A DNA stretch of 64,000 nucleotides from Niastella vici (GCF_002077945.1 NZ_LVYD01000001.1:1-64000), one strand, 5' to 3'; positions 18,605 to 28,151 are shown, counted from the stretch's first letter. Program-made: numbers and translations. Notes: generated by a model not told the origin, from the letters alone.

Positions 18605-18737
18605 ACTGCAAAGGTAATCAATTGGCAATAAGCCGCATTTCGCCTTGTTCACCCCGGCGGGCACGCGCTTAATGCACAAATGGCCTGTTCATTCAATTTG
18701 CCGAAGGCCGAACTCGCGTTCAGGACCAGTCACTAAA

Positions 18738-19127
18738 TTATTCCATAACCTCAAATCCAAGCTCCTGAACAACCTGCTGATCGCCCTTTTGCTTCATAAA
18801 GAATTTTGTGCGGAAATTTCCATTTTTGGTTTGTAGTAATCCGATGCAGAACTGGGAACCGTTTTGCTCCCCTTTATGTTTTACGATGAAGTTCTTGACC
18901 ATATTGTTGGCAAAAAAATCCTTTAAGATCATTTCAGCCTGGCTTTTGCTGTAATTGTCGCTTTTACCTGGTAAAGAAAGGTCCACACGGCTATCGAAAT
19001 ATTTCGACAATTGGGTGGCATTACCAGTGCGCATAGCAGCTACTACGTCATCAATAGAATAAAGGGGTGCAAAGGATACCAGGACCAGCGAAACGGCTAC
19101 AATCGCAAATCCCAGATACTTTTTCAT
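18738..19127 (-). CDS. DUF4783-type secreted protein
   Basis: 129 residues from ATG at 19127 (MKKYLGFAIVAVSLVLVSFAP), giving a proper signal peptide; the frame continues upstream but would bury it. The mature part (DDVVAAMRTGNATQLSKYFDSRVDLSL, then FIVKHKGEQNGSQFCIGLL) matches the Bacteroidota DUF4783 family, which has an NTF2-like/cone fold. Periplasmic or surface; function unknown. Divergent from gpmI. Confidence 0.85.
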   Translation of the reverse strand: MKKYLGFAIVAVSLVLVSFAPLYSIDDVVAAMRTGNATQLSKYFDSRVDLSLPGKSDNYSKSQAEMILKDFFANNMVKNFIVKHKGEQNGSQFCIGLLQTKNGNFRTKFFMKQKGDQQVVQELGFEVME

Positions 19128-19220
19128 AAATGTGCAATTTTTACTTTTCACCGCTAAATTCGCTAAAAATATGCCAAAGTAAGAATGACGCCAAAAATTA
19201 CTACTACCGCCGCATTGCCT

Positions 19221-19228
19221 TACCTTTG
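19221..19228 (+). promoter_or_regulatory. candidate gpmI promoter -7 box
   Basis: TACCTTTG matches the Bacteroidota -7 consensus TAnnTTTG, 39 nt upstream of the gpmI ATG. No TTG lies at the expected distance upstream, so the -33 element is missing or degenerate. Confidence 0.45.
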
Positions 19229-19267
19229 CAGCTTCCCATACCAAACCAAACATAATCACATTGTTAT

Positions 19268-20794
19268 ATGCCAAGTAATAAATCAATATTAGTCATCATG
19301 GATGGCTGGGGCCTCGGAAAAGTTAAATCTTCAGATGCTATTCAGAATGCCAATGCTCCTTTTGTAAGCTCGCTGTACGCTAAATATCCCAACACAACTT
19401 TAACAACCTGCGGCGAACTGGTAGGGTTGCCCGATGGACAAATGGGGAACAGTGAAGTAGGTCACCTGAACCTGGGCGCCGGCCGCATCGTTTACCAGGA
19501 GTTACAACGGATCAATGTTGCCGTACGTGATGGTTCTTTCGCAAAAAATGAAGTTTTGTTAAAAGCGCTTCGCTACAGCAAAGACAATAAAAAAGCCTTA
19601 CACCTGATCGGTTTGGTAAGCGATGGCGGTGTGCATTCTCACACCAGTCATTTAAAAGCCATCGTTTCTTTATGCGCCAAAGAAGGGGTACAGGATGTAT
19701 TCATTCATGCCTTTACCGATGGCCGCGATACCGATCCCAAAAGCGGTTTGGGCTTTGTTACCGACCTGCAACGCCACTTAAACGAAACCACCGGTAAAAT
19801 TGCTTCTGTAAGTGGCCGGTATTATGCCATGGACCGCGATAAACGCTGGGAACGGGTTAAACTGGCGTACGATACCCTGGTAAATGGAATCGGTGAAAAA
19901 GCAACCGATGCCCTGGCTGCTATTGAACAATCGTATGCCGCCAATGTTACCGATGAATTTATTAAACCAACTGTTATTCTCAGCGAGGATCAAAAACCGC
20001 TGGCTACCATTCAGGATGGCGATGCCGTGATCTGTTTTAATTTCCGTACCGACCGTTGCCGCGAGATCACCCAGGTGCTGTCACAAACCGATATGCCCGA
20101 ATTCGGCATGAAAAAGCTGTCGCTGCACTATACTACGATGACTGAATACGATAAAACGTTTAAGAACGTATCAGTGATCTTTGAGAACGACAACCTGAAC
20201 AATACGCTGGGCGAAATACTGGCCAACAATGGCAGGAAACAGATCCGCATAGCCGAAACAGAAAAATACCCGCACGTATCGTTCTTTTTCAGCGGTGGCC
20301 GCGAAACGCCATTTGAAGGCGAAAACCGCATCATGATCCCTTCACCCAAAGTGGCAACTTACGACCTGAAACCTGAGATGAGCGCCGTTGAAATAACCGA
20401 TGCCATTGTACCGGAAATTGAAAAAGAATCGGCCGATTTTATTTGTCTGAACTTCGCCAATGCCGACATGGTAGGCCATACCGGTGTATTTTCAGCAGCA
20501 ATTAAAGCGGTTGAAACAGTTGATAAATGTGTTGAACGTGTGGTCACCGCTGCGCTGGCGCATGGTTATACCGTGTTCTTAACTGCCGACCATGGTAATG
20601 CTGATTATATGATCAATGGCGATGGTACGCCCAATACGGCGCACACCATGAACCTGGTGCCGTTATTTATCATCGACAAAGACTGGAAGGGAACTGTAAA
20701 ACCCGGCAAGCTGGGCGATATTGCACCCACTATTCTCACCATGATGCATTTGCCTATTCCGCCTGAAATGACGGGCGATGTGCTGATAAGTTAG
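19268..20794 (+). CDS. gpmI: 2,3-bisphosphoglycerate-independent phosphoglycerate mutase
   Basis: 508 residues, typical length. Alkaline-phosphatase-fold metal site: MDGWGLG at residues 11-17, catalytic Ser62 in GNSEVGH, and the C-terminal FLTADHGNADYM and AHTMNLVPLF. Interconverts 3- and 2-phosphoglycerate in glycolysis with Mn as cofactor. Monocistronic, convergent with cox1 and separated from it by a palindromic repeat. Confidence 0.98.
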   Translation: MPSNKSILVIMDGWGLGKVKSSDAIQNANAPFVSSLYAKYPNTTLTTCGELVGLPDGQMGNSEVGHLNLGAGRIVYQELQRINVAVRDGSFAKNEVLLKALRYSKDNKKALHLIGLVSDGGVHSHTSHLKAIVSLCAKEGVQDVFIHAFTDGRDTDPKSGLGFVTDLQRHLNETTGKIASVSGRYYAMDRDKRWERVKLAYDTLVNGIGEKATDALAAIEQSYAANVTDEFIKPTVILSEDQKPLATIQDGDAVICFNFRTDRCREITQVLSQTDMPEFGMKKLSLHYTTMTEYDKTFKNVSVIFENDNLNNTLGEILANNGRKQIRIAETEKYPHVSFFFSGGRETPFEGENRIMIPSPKVATYDLKPEMSAVEITDAIVPEIEKESADFICLNFANADMVGHTGVFSAAIKAVETVDKCVERVVTAALAHGYTVFLTADHGNADYMINGDGTPNTAHTMNLVPLFIIDKDWKGTVKPGKLGDIAPTILTMMHLPIPPEMTGDVLIS

Positions 20795-20847
20795 TTTTCT
20801 CTGAAATTGTAACTTTTGAGGATATAAGAGACTGAAGTAGGAGGTAA

Positions 20848-20942
20848 GATTGCTGATTTCGCGATTTCGGGATTTTGAGATTTATAAAAATGCTGAACTT
20901 TATGAAATCCCGAAATCTCAAAATCTAAAAATCAGAAATTCT
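20848..20942. repeat. palindromic repeat family A, copy 1
   Basis: Left arm about 20851-20884 contains GATTTCGGGATTTTGAGATT; right arm about 20904-20940 contains AAATCCCGAAATCTCAAAAT. Lies between the convergent gpmI and cox1 genes. Related copies at about 25404-25492 and 53320-53378. Confidence 0.85.
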
Positions 20943-20948
20943 TACCGC

Positions 20949-22802
20949 TTACTTCAGCGTGGTTAAATCAACATCATTCCTGCTAACGGCAGCCTCCGTT
21001 TCCTGCCCAACCGGCTCTGTTTGTGGTATAAAGCTGCGGTCGTCTTTATCATAATCATATGGCCAGCGATACACCTGGGGTATTTCCCCCACCCAGTTAC
21101 CATGTGGCGCGGTAATGGGGGTAGTCCATTCAAGGGTGGTGGCCTCCCATGGATTCTGCGTTTTTACACGGCGGCCTTTAATGATAGAATAAAAGAAATT
21201 GAACACAAATAACAGCTGCACGGCAAACACAATGAGCGTTGCAATGGTGATAAACCGGTTCAGCCCCTCAAACTGGTTAAACGATTGCCAGTTAGAGTAA
21301 TCGAGGTAACGGCGCGGCATACCTGCCAGGCCCATATAATGCATGGGCCAGAAGATACAATAAGCCCCGGCGAATGTTACCCAGAAATGAATATAGGCCA
21401 GCGTGGTGTTCATAAACCGGCCATATATTTTCGGGAACCAGTGATAAATACCGGCAAACATGCCAAACATGGCCGCTACACCCATTACGAGGTGAAAATG
21501 GGCAATAATGAAATACGTATCATGAACATGCAGATCAATGGTTGAATTACCCACCCAAATGCCGGTGAGTCCGCCCGAAATAAACATGCTTACAAACCCG
21601 ATCGCAAACAGCATACCGGGCGTAAACCGGATATTACCACGCCATAAGGTAGCCAGCCAGTTAAACACCTTTATGGCCGATGGAATGGCTATCAGCAGGG
21701 TTAACAGCACGAATACAGAACCCAAAAATGGGTTCATACCGGTAACGAACATATGGTGCGCCCATACCAGGAACGATAATACCGCTATGGCAAACAGGGA
21801 CGCAACCATGGCCGAATAACCAAAAATGGGTTTACGCGAATTAATGCTGATCACCTCCGATGCAATGCCCATGGCGGGTAAAATAATTATGTACACTTCA
21901 GGATGCCCCAGAAACCAGAAGAGATGCTGATATAAAATAACATTTCCGCCTTCGTTTATCAGGGCTTTATTGGTAGAACTAAGAAAGATATCAGTTAAAT
22001 AAAAGCTGGTGCCTGCGTGCCGGTCGAACAATAACAGGATAAAGCCCGACAGCAATACCGGGAACGACAACACCCCCAACGTGGCAGTAAAGAACAATGC
22101 CCATACCGTAAGCGGCAATCGGGTCATGGTCATTCCTTTGGTGCGCAGGTTCAGGATGGTTGAAATATAGTTAATGCCCCCCAGCAAAGTACTTACCACA
22201 AACAGGGCAAGGGCAATAAGCCAGTAATCCATTCCCTGGCGCGAACCGGGCATGGCATCGCCCAGGGCGCTCAGTGGTGGATAGGCCGTCCACCCACCGC
22301 TGGCCGGTCCCGTTTGCAGAAACAGCGAAGACACCATCACGATGCTGGCCGCAAAGAAGAACCAGTACGAAAGCATGTTCAGGAAAGGAGAAGCCATATC
22401 GCGGGCGCCGCATTGCAGGGGAATTAAAAAGTTGGCAAAAGTGCCGCTTAACCCGGCCGTCAATACAAAAAAGATCATGATAGTGCCATGCATGGTGACC
22501 AGGGCATAATAAAACTCGGGATGAATGACGCCACCCTCACCCCAATGCCCCAGCAGGGTTTCCAGAATAGGAAATTTTTCGCCCGGGTAACCCAGTTGCA
22601 GGCGGAACAATACCGAAAAGCCGGCGCCAATGATGGCCCATATCATGCCTGTGATCAAAAACTGGCGGGCGATCATTTTATGGTCCTGGCTGAAAACGTA
22701 TTTGGTCCAGAAAGATTGGGTATGTTCAGCATGCCCTTTCTCTTCATGTGTGGTTATAGTGGATGCCGTGGCGGCATGGTGCACTTCCTCCTCGTTAGCC
22801 AT
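20949..22802 (-). CDS. ctaD: cytochrome c oxidase subunit I (haem-copper)
   Basis: 617 residues from ATG at 22802 (MANEEEVHH), about 12 membrane helices. Catalytic-site motifs are intact: GHPEVYI (CuB ligand and cross-linked Tyr), WAHHMF (CuB His pair) and HDTYFIIAHFHLVMG (haem ligands); GYSAMV marks the K-channel region. Reduces O2 to water at the end of respiration. Odd point: no subunit II, III or assembly gene is adjacent; the gene stands alone between a convergent gpmI and a divergent sigma factor, so it must pair with subunits encoded elsewhere. Confidence 0.96.
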   Translation of the reverse strand: MANEEEVHHAATASTITTHEEKGHAEHTQSFWTKYVFSQDHKMIARQFLITGMIWAIIGAGFSVLFRLQLGYPGEKFPILETLLGHWGEGGVIHPEFYYALVTMHGTIMIFFVLTAGLSGTFANFLIPLQCGARDMASPFLNMLSYWFFFAASIVMVSSLFLQTGPASGGWTAYPPLSALGDAMPGSRQGMDYWLIALALFVVSTLLGGINYISTILNLRTKGMTMTRLPLTVWALFFTATLGVLSFPVLLSGFILLLFDRHAGTSFYLTDIFLSSTNKALINEGGNVILYQHLFWFLGHPEVYIIILPAMGIASEVISINSRKPIFGYSAMVASLFAIAVLSFLVWAHHMFVTGMNPFLGSVFVLLTLLIAIPSAIKVFNWLATLWRGNIRFTPGMLFAIGFVSMFISGGLTGIWVGNSTIDLHVHDTYFIIAHFHLVMGVAAMFGMFAGIYHWFPKIYGRFMNTTLAYIHFWVTFAGAYCIFWPMHYMGLAGMPRRYLDYSNWQSFNQFEGLNRFITIATLIVFAVQLLFVFNFFYSIIKGRRVKTQNPWEATTLEWTTPITAPHGNWVGEIPQVYRWPYDYDKDDRSFIPQTEPVGQETEAAVSRNDVDLTTLK

Positions 22803-23216
22803 AATCACTTATTTTTTAGAACCCTTGTAGAAAATATTTCACTGTTAGCAGGTCAGTTTCATGGAGTTGCTCAAGTGATAATATAAGGCAGCAAAACTTA
22901 CGCCATGGGTTATAACGCGTATAAGCAATCGATTTATTGGTGGCCCCCCTGTTTGTTATGGATTATTAATTAGAAGCGGCTCCCGGGCACATCGGGGCTG
23001 CTGCGGCACACCCACGCCAGGCCTCTTTTATCGCTTTTTGCTTCATTATGCATAAACTGATGAAACTCATATAGTATAACACAATTGGCTGCTAAACAGT
23101 GGCAGAAACCGCCAACCGGGGGCAAAAATTCCTGCTCATAAAAGGCAATTTTTTATAAATAGCGCAGCAATTACTTCAAAAAATTGTCTAAATTACAGGG
23201 CAACCAAACGGTTAAT
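22803..23216. other. divergent intergenic region, cox1 / ECF sigma
   Basis: About 410 nt without a credible ORF. Must contain both promoters, but I see no consensus -33/-7 pair. The sigma-factor side may use an ECF-type promoter that the Bacteroidota housekeeping consensus would miss. Confidence 0.5.
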
Positions 23217-23795
23217 ATGACCGACGACGCCATTTTACAAGGCTGTTTACGTAACGACACAACTGCCCAGCGGGAATTGTACAACCGGTACAGTCCCAAA
23301 ATGCTGTCTGTGTGTTACAGGTTCGCCCACCACCGGGAAGATGCTGAAGACATGTTGCAGGAAGGATTTATCAAGGTATTTTCACAAATACACACCTTCC
23401 AGAGCAAAGGAGCATTTGAGGGTTGGATACGGCGAATCATAGTTCATACCTGTATCAACCATCTCAAAAAGAACAAGAAGTTCAACGAAAGCGTCGACAT
23501 CATCCATGCAACCAGCATCCAGGTGCGCGAAGAATCGGTGCCATCGATAGTACAGGCAAAACAGGTAGTGGAATGCATCCGTTTACTACCTATTGGTTAC
23601 CGTACGGTACTTAACCTGTATGCCATCGAAGGTTATTCGCACAAGGAAATTGCCGATATGCTGGATATTGAAGAAAGTACCAGCCGTTCGCAATATACCC
23701 GGGCCAAGCAAATGCTTGAAGATATACTGGTGAAGAAAAAGATCATTATGCGGCCCAAAGAAAAGATCAATTGGTTAGGTGTTGCAGCAAGATAA
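23217..23795 (+). CDS. ECF RNA polymerase sigma factor
   Basis: 192 residues from ATG at 23217 (MTDDAILQGCLRND); upstream in-frame codons are unlikely to be translated. Region 2: YRFAHHREDAEDMLQEGFIKVFSQIHTF and the following GWIRRIIVHTCINHL; region 4: LPIGYRTVLNLYAIEGYSHKEIADMLDIEESTSRSQYTRAKQML, a helix-turn-helix for the -35 element. Followed 73 nt later by a membrane/beta-barrel protein, the usual pairing in Chitinophagaceae. Target genes unknown. Confidence 0.95.
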   Translation: MTDDAILQGCLRNDTTAQRELYNRYSPKMLSVCYRFAHHREDAEDMLQEGFIKVFSQIHTFQSKGAFEGWIRRIIVHTCINHLKKNKKFNESVDIIHATSIQVREESVPSIVQAKQVVECIRLLPIGYRTVLNLYAIEGYSHKEIADMLDIEESTSRSQYTRAKQMLEDILVKKKIIMRPKEKINWLGVAAR

Positions 23796-23837
23796 ACCAA
23801 AACATCACACTTATACTGATTACTGATACATGATCCT

Positions 23838-23867
23838 ATGAAAATCATACCGTACAAATTCAAATGA
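23838..23867 (+). other. nine-codon upstream ORF
   Basis: ATG at 23838 opens MKIIPYKFK and stops at TGA 23865-23867, 1 nt before the ATG of the beta-barrel gene. Arrangement suits termination-reinitiation coupling; not proven. Confidence 0.35.
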
Positions 23868-23868
23868 T

Positions 23869-25341
23869 ATGGAGCGAGGTTTCTATAATGAGGATATTGA
23901 AGAACTGCTGAAAGAAAAAGCTGACCAGTATAAAATGTATCCTTCTGATAAGGTGTGGAAAAACATTCACCGTTCCTTACACCCAAACAGAAAGTGGTAT
24001 TGGTTAAGTTTGATTCTCTTTCTGGGTGCCGTCGGCTACTATACATTTATTGAATTTATCACTCCTTCATCTGCCAGTAAATCAATCAGCGGCAATAATG
24101 CAACTTCTACCATTTCCAAATCAACTGAAATAGCAGAAGCCGCCAATAATACCAAAGCAGTTATTGTACCTTTTGGCAATCCCAAACAAACAGCCGGCAC
24201 CGGAGCCAACAAACAAAGAACGTTTGTGCTCAATCCTGCTAACGACGAAAGCAATACCGCTGTGGTGATCAATTTAGATCAAGCCGCGACTTCCCCTCTT
24301 GCAGCGAATACAGGCCCCGAAGAAAATCATACCCTGGCATTTAACAATGAAACACCGGTGTATGACCTGAATGACTGGCAGGCTAAAAAATTATCACAAC
24401 CCGAACAGGTGCGTACCGAGCAATACGAAGGCAGCCAGGAGCCCACTTTAGCTCCAGCCGCCGCCCGCGTTCCGGCCCAGGCCTCCTTACTACCGGGTTC
24501 TACCGCTATTGACAAATCAAAACTCGACGCCAATACCCAAAATGCCGAAGAAGACAGCAAACGCCTGAACTGGCTTCAGAACAGCGCCGTGTACGAATTG
24601 AATGTTCCCAAACAAAGAAGGCTCAGCTGGCAGCTATCCTTTACACCTACGATGAATTACCGTACGTTCAGGGGCAGCAACTATCCTTCAGACGTTAAAA
24701 CATTACCACTCGCGCCTTATATCCCGGGCGATCCTGAAAAGCTGGTGAACCATAAGCCGGCCCTGAGTTTCGAACTGGGTTCAAACATATTGTACGCCGT
24801 AAACAAATCAGTGACGCTGAAAACAGGTTTACTGTTCAACTATGCCCGGTACGATATTCAGGCGTATAGTTCCAGCACTTCTGAACCGGCTACCATTGCC
24901 CTGAACTCAAATTTCGGCATTGTAACGGGTCAGCTCACTTCCTATACCCGCTACCGCAACTTTGGTGGCGATGCTGTAGAGAATTTACATAACCAGTATT
25001 TCCAGTTATCAGTTCCATTAGGCCTCGAAGTAAACCTGCTGGGTAATGAAAAAATACAGGTGGGCGTTGCCGGAACCGTTCAGCCAACCTACCTGCTGAA
25101 CCGCAACACCTATCTTTTAACTGCTGATTATAAATATGCAACCGAACCGTCGCTGGTAAGAAAATGGAATGTCAATACCAGCCTGGAAGCATTCATCTCT
25201 TATAAAACCGGCGACCTGAAATGGCAGGTTGGTCCGCAGATACGATATCAGTTATTGTCGAGTTATATCAAAGAATACCCTATCCGCGAGAACCTGTACC
25301 AGTACGGTATCAAGATAGGCGTAGCCAAAACTATCCGCTGA
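23869..25341 (+). CDS. inner-membrane-anchored protein with C-terminal outer-membrane barrel
   Basis: 490 residues. Residues 1-43 are cytoplasmic-like (LLKEKADQYKMYPSDKVWKNI), one membrane helix spans about 44-63, then a low-complexity Ala/Ser/Thr/Asn-rich linker to about residue 245, and the last ~240 residues alternate hydrophobic and polar as in an eight- to ten-strand beta-barrel (LSWQLSFTPTMNYRTF to YQYGIKIGVAKTIR). Immediately follows an ECF sigma factor, so the N-terminal segment may be the sigma-binding part and the protein may bridge both membranes. No enzyme motif. Function as regulator is inferred from context. Confidence 0.8.
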   Translation: MERGFYNEDIEELLKEKADQYKMYPSDKVWKNIHRSLHPNRKWYWLSLILFLGAVGYYTFIEFITPSSASKSISGNNATSTISKSTEIAEAANNTKAVIVPFGNPKQTAGTGANKQRTFVLNPANDESNTAVVINLDQAATSPLAANTGPEENHTLAFNNETPVYDLNDWQAKKLSQPEQVRTEQYEGSQEPTLAPAAARVPAQASLLPGSTAIDKSKLDANTQNAEEDSKRLNWLQNSAVYELNVPKQRRLSWQLSFTPTMNYRTFRGSNYPSDVKTLPLAPYIPGDPEKLVNHKPALSFELGSNILYAVNKSVTLKTGLLFNYARYDIQAYSSSTSEPATIALNSNFGIVTGQLTSYTRYRNFGGDAVENLHNQYFQLSVPLGLEVNLLGNEKIQVGVAGTVQPTYLLNRNTYLLTADYKYATEPSLVRKWNVNTSLEAFISYKTGDLKWQVGPQIRYQLLSSYIKEYPIRENLYQYGIKIGVAKTIR

Positions 25342-25365
25342 TTATAGAAGTTTATCAACTTCAGC

Positions 25366-25397
25366 AAAGTGGGTCACTCTCAATGGTGACCCACTTT
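25366..25397 (+). terminator. stem-loop after the beta-barrel gene
   Basis: Perfect 12-bp stem AAAGTGGGTCAC / GTGACCCACTTT with an 8-nt loop, 25 nt past the stop. A strong hairpin with TTT at the end of the stem but no long T-tract. Confidence 0.75.
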
Positions 25398-25403
25398 GCG
25401 TTA

Positions 25404-25492
25404 TTTCGGGATTTAGAGATTTCGGGATTTCGCAGAATGCTGAAACCAAATAAATCCCAAAATCGAAAAATCTCAAAATCAGCAATTTCATA
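25404..25492. repeat. palindromic repeat family A, copy 2
   Basis: Left arm contains TTTCGGGATTTAGAGATTTC; right arm contains AAATCCCAAAATCGAAAAAT. Same units as copy 1 (about 20848-20942) and copy 3 (53320-53378) but less perfect. Ends about 10 nt before the next gene start at 25503. Confidence 0.8.
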
Positions 25493-25502
25493 ATTTTACC
25501 CG

Positions 25503-26111
25503 ATGAAGCGGATATACCTTTTTTTACCGGCCCTTTTTTTACTGGTCATTGCCTGTAAACACCAACCCAAAGTACCCACAGCGCCTGTTCAACCTGCGGA
25601 AGACTCCCTGGGTTCGAATAATTATTTACCAATAGCTGATTTTATTAAGAATGATATTACAAAAGTTGACTCATTTGCAGGCGGTATTATGCGTAAGGTG
25701 AATATCAACGGCAAAAAAGATTCTGGTTATATTCAGCCGCAAGCCTTCCATCAGCTGGCGAACCAGTTCCTGGTACCCGAGCTTGACTCCACTTCGTTCA
25801 GGGAGCATTTCAGGGAAAGTTCGCTGATGGATGAAACCACACAAATGCTGAATTTTATTTATACGGGCAACCAGCCCGGCTGGCCCCTGCAGAATGTAAT
25901 GGTATATATAAAACCCAGCCTGGCCTCTGACCAGGTGAACCGCGTTTATATGGAAAGGGCGTTTACCAGCGGCGACACCGCTGTTCAACAAAAGCTTACC
26001 TGGAAAATGCAGGAATATTTCTATATCATTACCATGCGCCAACCAAAGAACGGGCCGGCTGTTACTACTATGGAAAAAGTGATCTGGGACCCGCAGCATT
26101 TTGCTGAGTAA
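25503..26111 (+). CDS. lipoprotein of unknown function
   Basis: 202 residues with a lipoprotein signal: LFLLVIAC with lipid Cys at about residue 17, followed by KHQPK. The mature part resembles a small alpha/beta protein, with FREHFRESSLMDETTQMLNF and VYIKPSLASDQVNRVYMER. No family recognised. Located 13 nt before the uvrC ATG, with its last codons overlapping the extended uvrC frame, so probably cotranscribed with uvrC, although a functional link is unlikely. Confidence 0.75.
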   Translation: MKRIYLFLPALFLLVIACKHQPKVPTAPVQPAEDSLGSNNYLPIADFIKNDITKVDSFAGGIMRKVNINGKKDSGYIQPQAFHQLANQFLVPELDSTSFREHFRESSLMDETTQMLNFIYTGNQPGWPLQNVMVYIKPSLASDQVNRVYMERAFTSGDTAVQQKLTWKMQEYFYIITMRQPKNGPAVTTMEKVIWDPQHFAE

Positions 26112-26124
26112 TGCGCCAAAAATT

Positions 26125-27966
26125 ATGACTTCACAGGAATTTCAACATATTGCGTCCACCTTACCTGTTGACCCCGGTATTTACAAATACTTCGATTCGG
26201 GCGATACCCTGTTGTACGTGGGTAAGGCCAAAAACCTTCGTAAACGCATCAGCTCTTATTTTACCAAAACCTTTACCTCGTATAAAACTCACGAGCTGGT
26301 TCAGCGTATAAAGCGCATAGAGTTCACAATTGTTCCCAGTGAGCAAGATGCCTTCCTGTTGGAGAATTCGCTTATTAAACAGTTTCAGCCGCGTTTTAAC
26401 ATCAACCTGAAAGATGATAAAACGTATCCCTACATAGTCATCAAAAAAGAAAATTTTCCCCGGGTATTCCTTACCCGCCGCAAGCTCAATGACGGCTCTG
26501 AATATTTGGGTCCCTTTACCTCGGTGGCCAAAGTACGCGAGCTGCTCGATTTTGTAAAGGCCAATATTCAGCTGCGCACCTGCAAGCTGAACCTTACCCC
26601 GGCCAATATAGCCCGGGGCAAGTTCAAGGTATGCCTTGAGTATCACCTTGGCAATTGCAAAGGCCCCTGCGAAAGCCTGCAAACCGAAAAAGGTTATGAC
26701 GAAGGATTGCAGCAGCTGCGGAATATCCTGAAGGGGAACCTGAGCCCCGTGATACAGCATTTCAAAAAGGAAATGAAGGAGGCGGCGGAAAATCTGCAGT
26801 TTGAAAAGGCACAGATCCTGCATAAAAAAATTGAGCATCTTGAACAGTACCAGGCCCGCTCGGTAATTGTAAGCCGGCACCTCGGCAATGCCGATGTGTT
26901 CTCCATGCTGCGCGATGGCGATACGGCCTATGTTACCTATCTCATGATGCAGAACGGCACCATTGTGCAAACCCATACCTCGCAATGGGAAACCCATCTC
27001 GATGAACCCGACGATGAAATATTATCATTTGCGGTGGCGCAACTGCGTTCAACCTTCAACAGCCTGTCGCCCGAGATCATAGTGCCCTTCGAGATCGAAT
27101 ATGCCGAACCGGAGATCGTTGTCACCGTGCCAAAGGCCGGTGATAAAAAGAAGCTGCTCGATATGGCAGCCCTGAATGTAAATTATTTCAAGGAAGAGAT
27201 CAGGCAACGGAAAATGCTGAAGCTCGATGGCAAGGATGATTCTGTACGCCAGCAGGTACTGGAACAAATACAGCACGACCTGCAGCTGCCGGCCATTCCC
27301 CTTCATATTGAGTGTTTCGATAACTCTAACTTCCAGGGCAGTTACCCGGTATCGGCTATGGTTTGTTTTAAGAACGGGGTGCCCAGTAAGGCAGATTACC
27401 GGCACTTTAATGTAAAAACGGTACAGGGTATTAATGATTTTGCTACTATGAAAGAAGCGGTTACCCGGCGCTATAAACGGTTACAGCTGGAGCAGCAGCC
27501 ATTTCCGCAACTGGTGATCATTGATGGAGGTAAAGGACAGCTGGGCGCCGCGCTGGAAGGTATACGCGAGCTGGGCTTGCAGGGTAAAATGACCATTGTG
27601 GGCCTCGCAAAAAATGAAGAGGAGATCTTTTTCCCCGGCGATCAGCAATCGGTTAAACTACCCTATAACAGCGACAGCCTGAAACTGATACGCTCTATAC
27701 GCGATGAGGTGCACCGGTTTGGCATTACGTTTCACCGCAAGAAACGCAGCCAGGGCACTTTCAGGAATGAGCTGGAGCAAATAAAAGGCATTGGAAAAAA
27801 TACGGCAGAACAGCTGTTGAAAGAATTCAAATCGGTGCGGCGGATAAAGGAACTGAGCCATGATGAGTTATCGGCGGCTGTAGGCAATGCAAAGGCTACA
27901 TTGATAAGAAATTATTTTGATACTCCCCAATCTTCGCCGGCTGGTGAAGGAGAAGCTACCACTTAA
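26125..27966 (+). CDS. uvrC: excinuclease ABC subunit UvrC
   Basis: 613 residues from ATG at 26125 (MTSQEFQHIASTL); a TTG 24 nt upstream is an alternative. Domains in order: GIY-YIG nuclease (DPGIYKYFD ... LLYVGKAKNLRKRISSY), cysteine cluster (CKLNLTP, CLEYHLGNCKGPC), UVR motif (FEKAQILHKKIEHLE), RNase H-like nuclease (IECFDNSNFQG, then VIIDGGKGQ) and a helix-hairpin-helix (IKGIGKNTAEQLLKEF). Makes both incisions around bulky DNA lesions with UvrB. Confidence 0.97.
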   Translation: MTSQEFQHIASTLPVDPGIYKYFDSGDTLLYVGKAKNLRKRISSYFTKTFTSYKTHELVQRIKRIEFTIVPSEQDAFLLENSLIKQFQPRFNINLKDDKTYPYIVIKKENFPRVFLTRRKLNDGSEYLGPFTSVAKVRELLDFVKANIQLRTCKLNLTPANIARGKFKVCLEYHLGNCKGPCESLQTEKGYDEGLQQLRNILKGNLSPVIQHFKKEMKEAAENLQFEKAQILHKKIEHLEQYQARSVIVSRHLGNADVFSMLRDGDTAYVTYLMMQNGTIVQTHTSQWETHLDEPDDEILSFAVAQLRSTFNSLSPEIIVPFEIEYAEPEIVVTVPKAGDKKKLLDMAALNVNYFKEEIRQRKMLKLDGKDDSVRQQVLEQIQHDLQLPAIPLHIECFDNSNFQGSYPVSAMVCFKNGVPSKADYRHFNVKTVQGINDFATMKEAVTRRYKRLQLEQQPFPQLVIIDGGKGQLGAALEGIRELGLQGKMTIVGLAKNEEEIFFPGDQQSVKLPYNSDSLKLIRSIRDEVHRFGITFHRKKRSQGTFRNELEQIKGIGKNTAEQLLKEFKSVRRIKELSHDELSAAVGNAKATLIRNYFDTPQSSPAGEGEATT

Positions 27967-28115
27967 TAGCTTATAATTCCTAATACATTAAAGGCTGAGT
28001 TCACTGAATTCACCGGGGCTAACTATTGCGCGTTTACTGTTTAACGTGTGCATCGTTTACTGGTGGGCGGTCATTGCTTTTTGCGGGTTTTCCGGGAACA
28101 GGAAGGTATAAAAAC

Positions 28116-28151
28116 AAAAAGGGGCCCGGATAGACATCCAGCCCCGTTTTT
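28116..28151 (+). terminator. candidate uvrC terminator
   Basis: GGGGC (28121-28125) pairs with GCCCC (28141-28145) across a 15-nt loop, flanked by AAAAA and GTTTTT. 150 nt after the uvrC stop. Confidence 0.55.
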
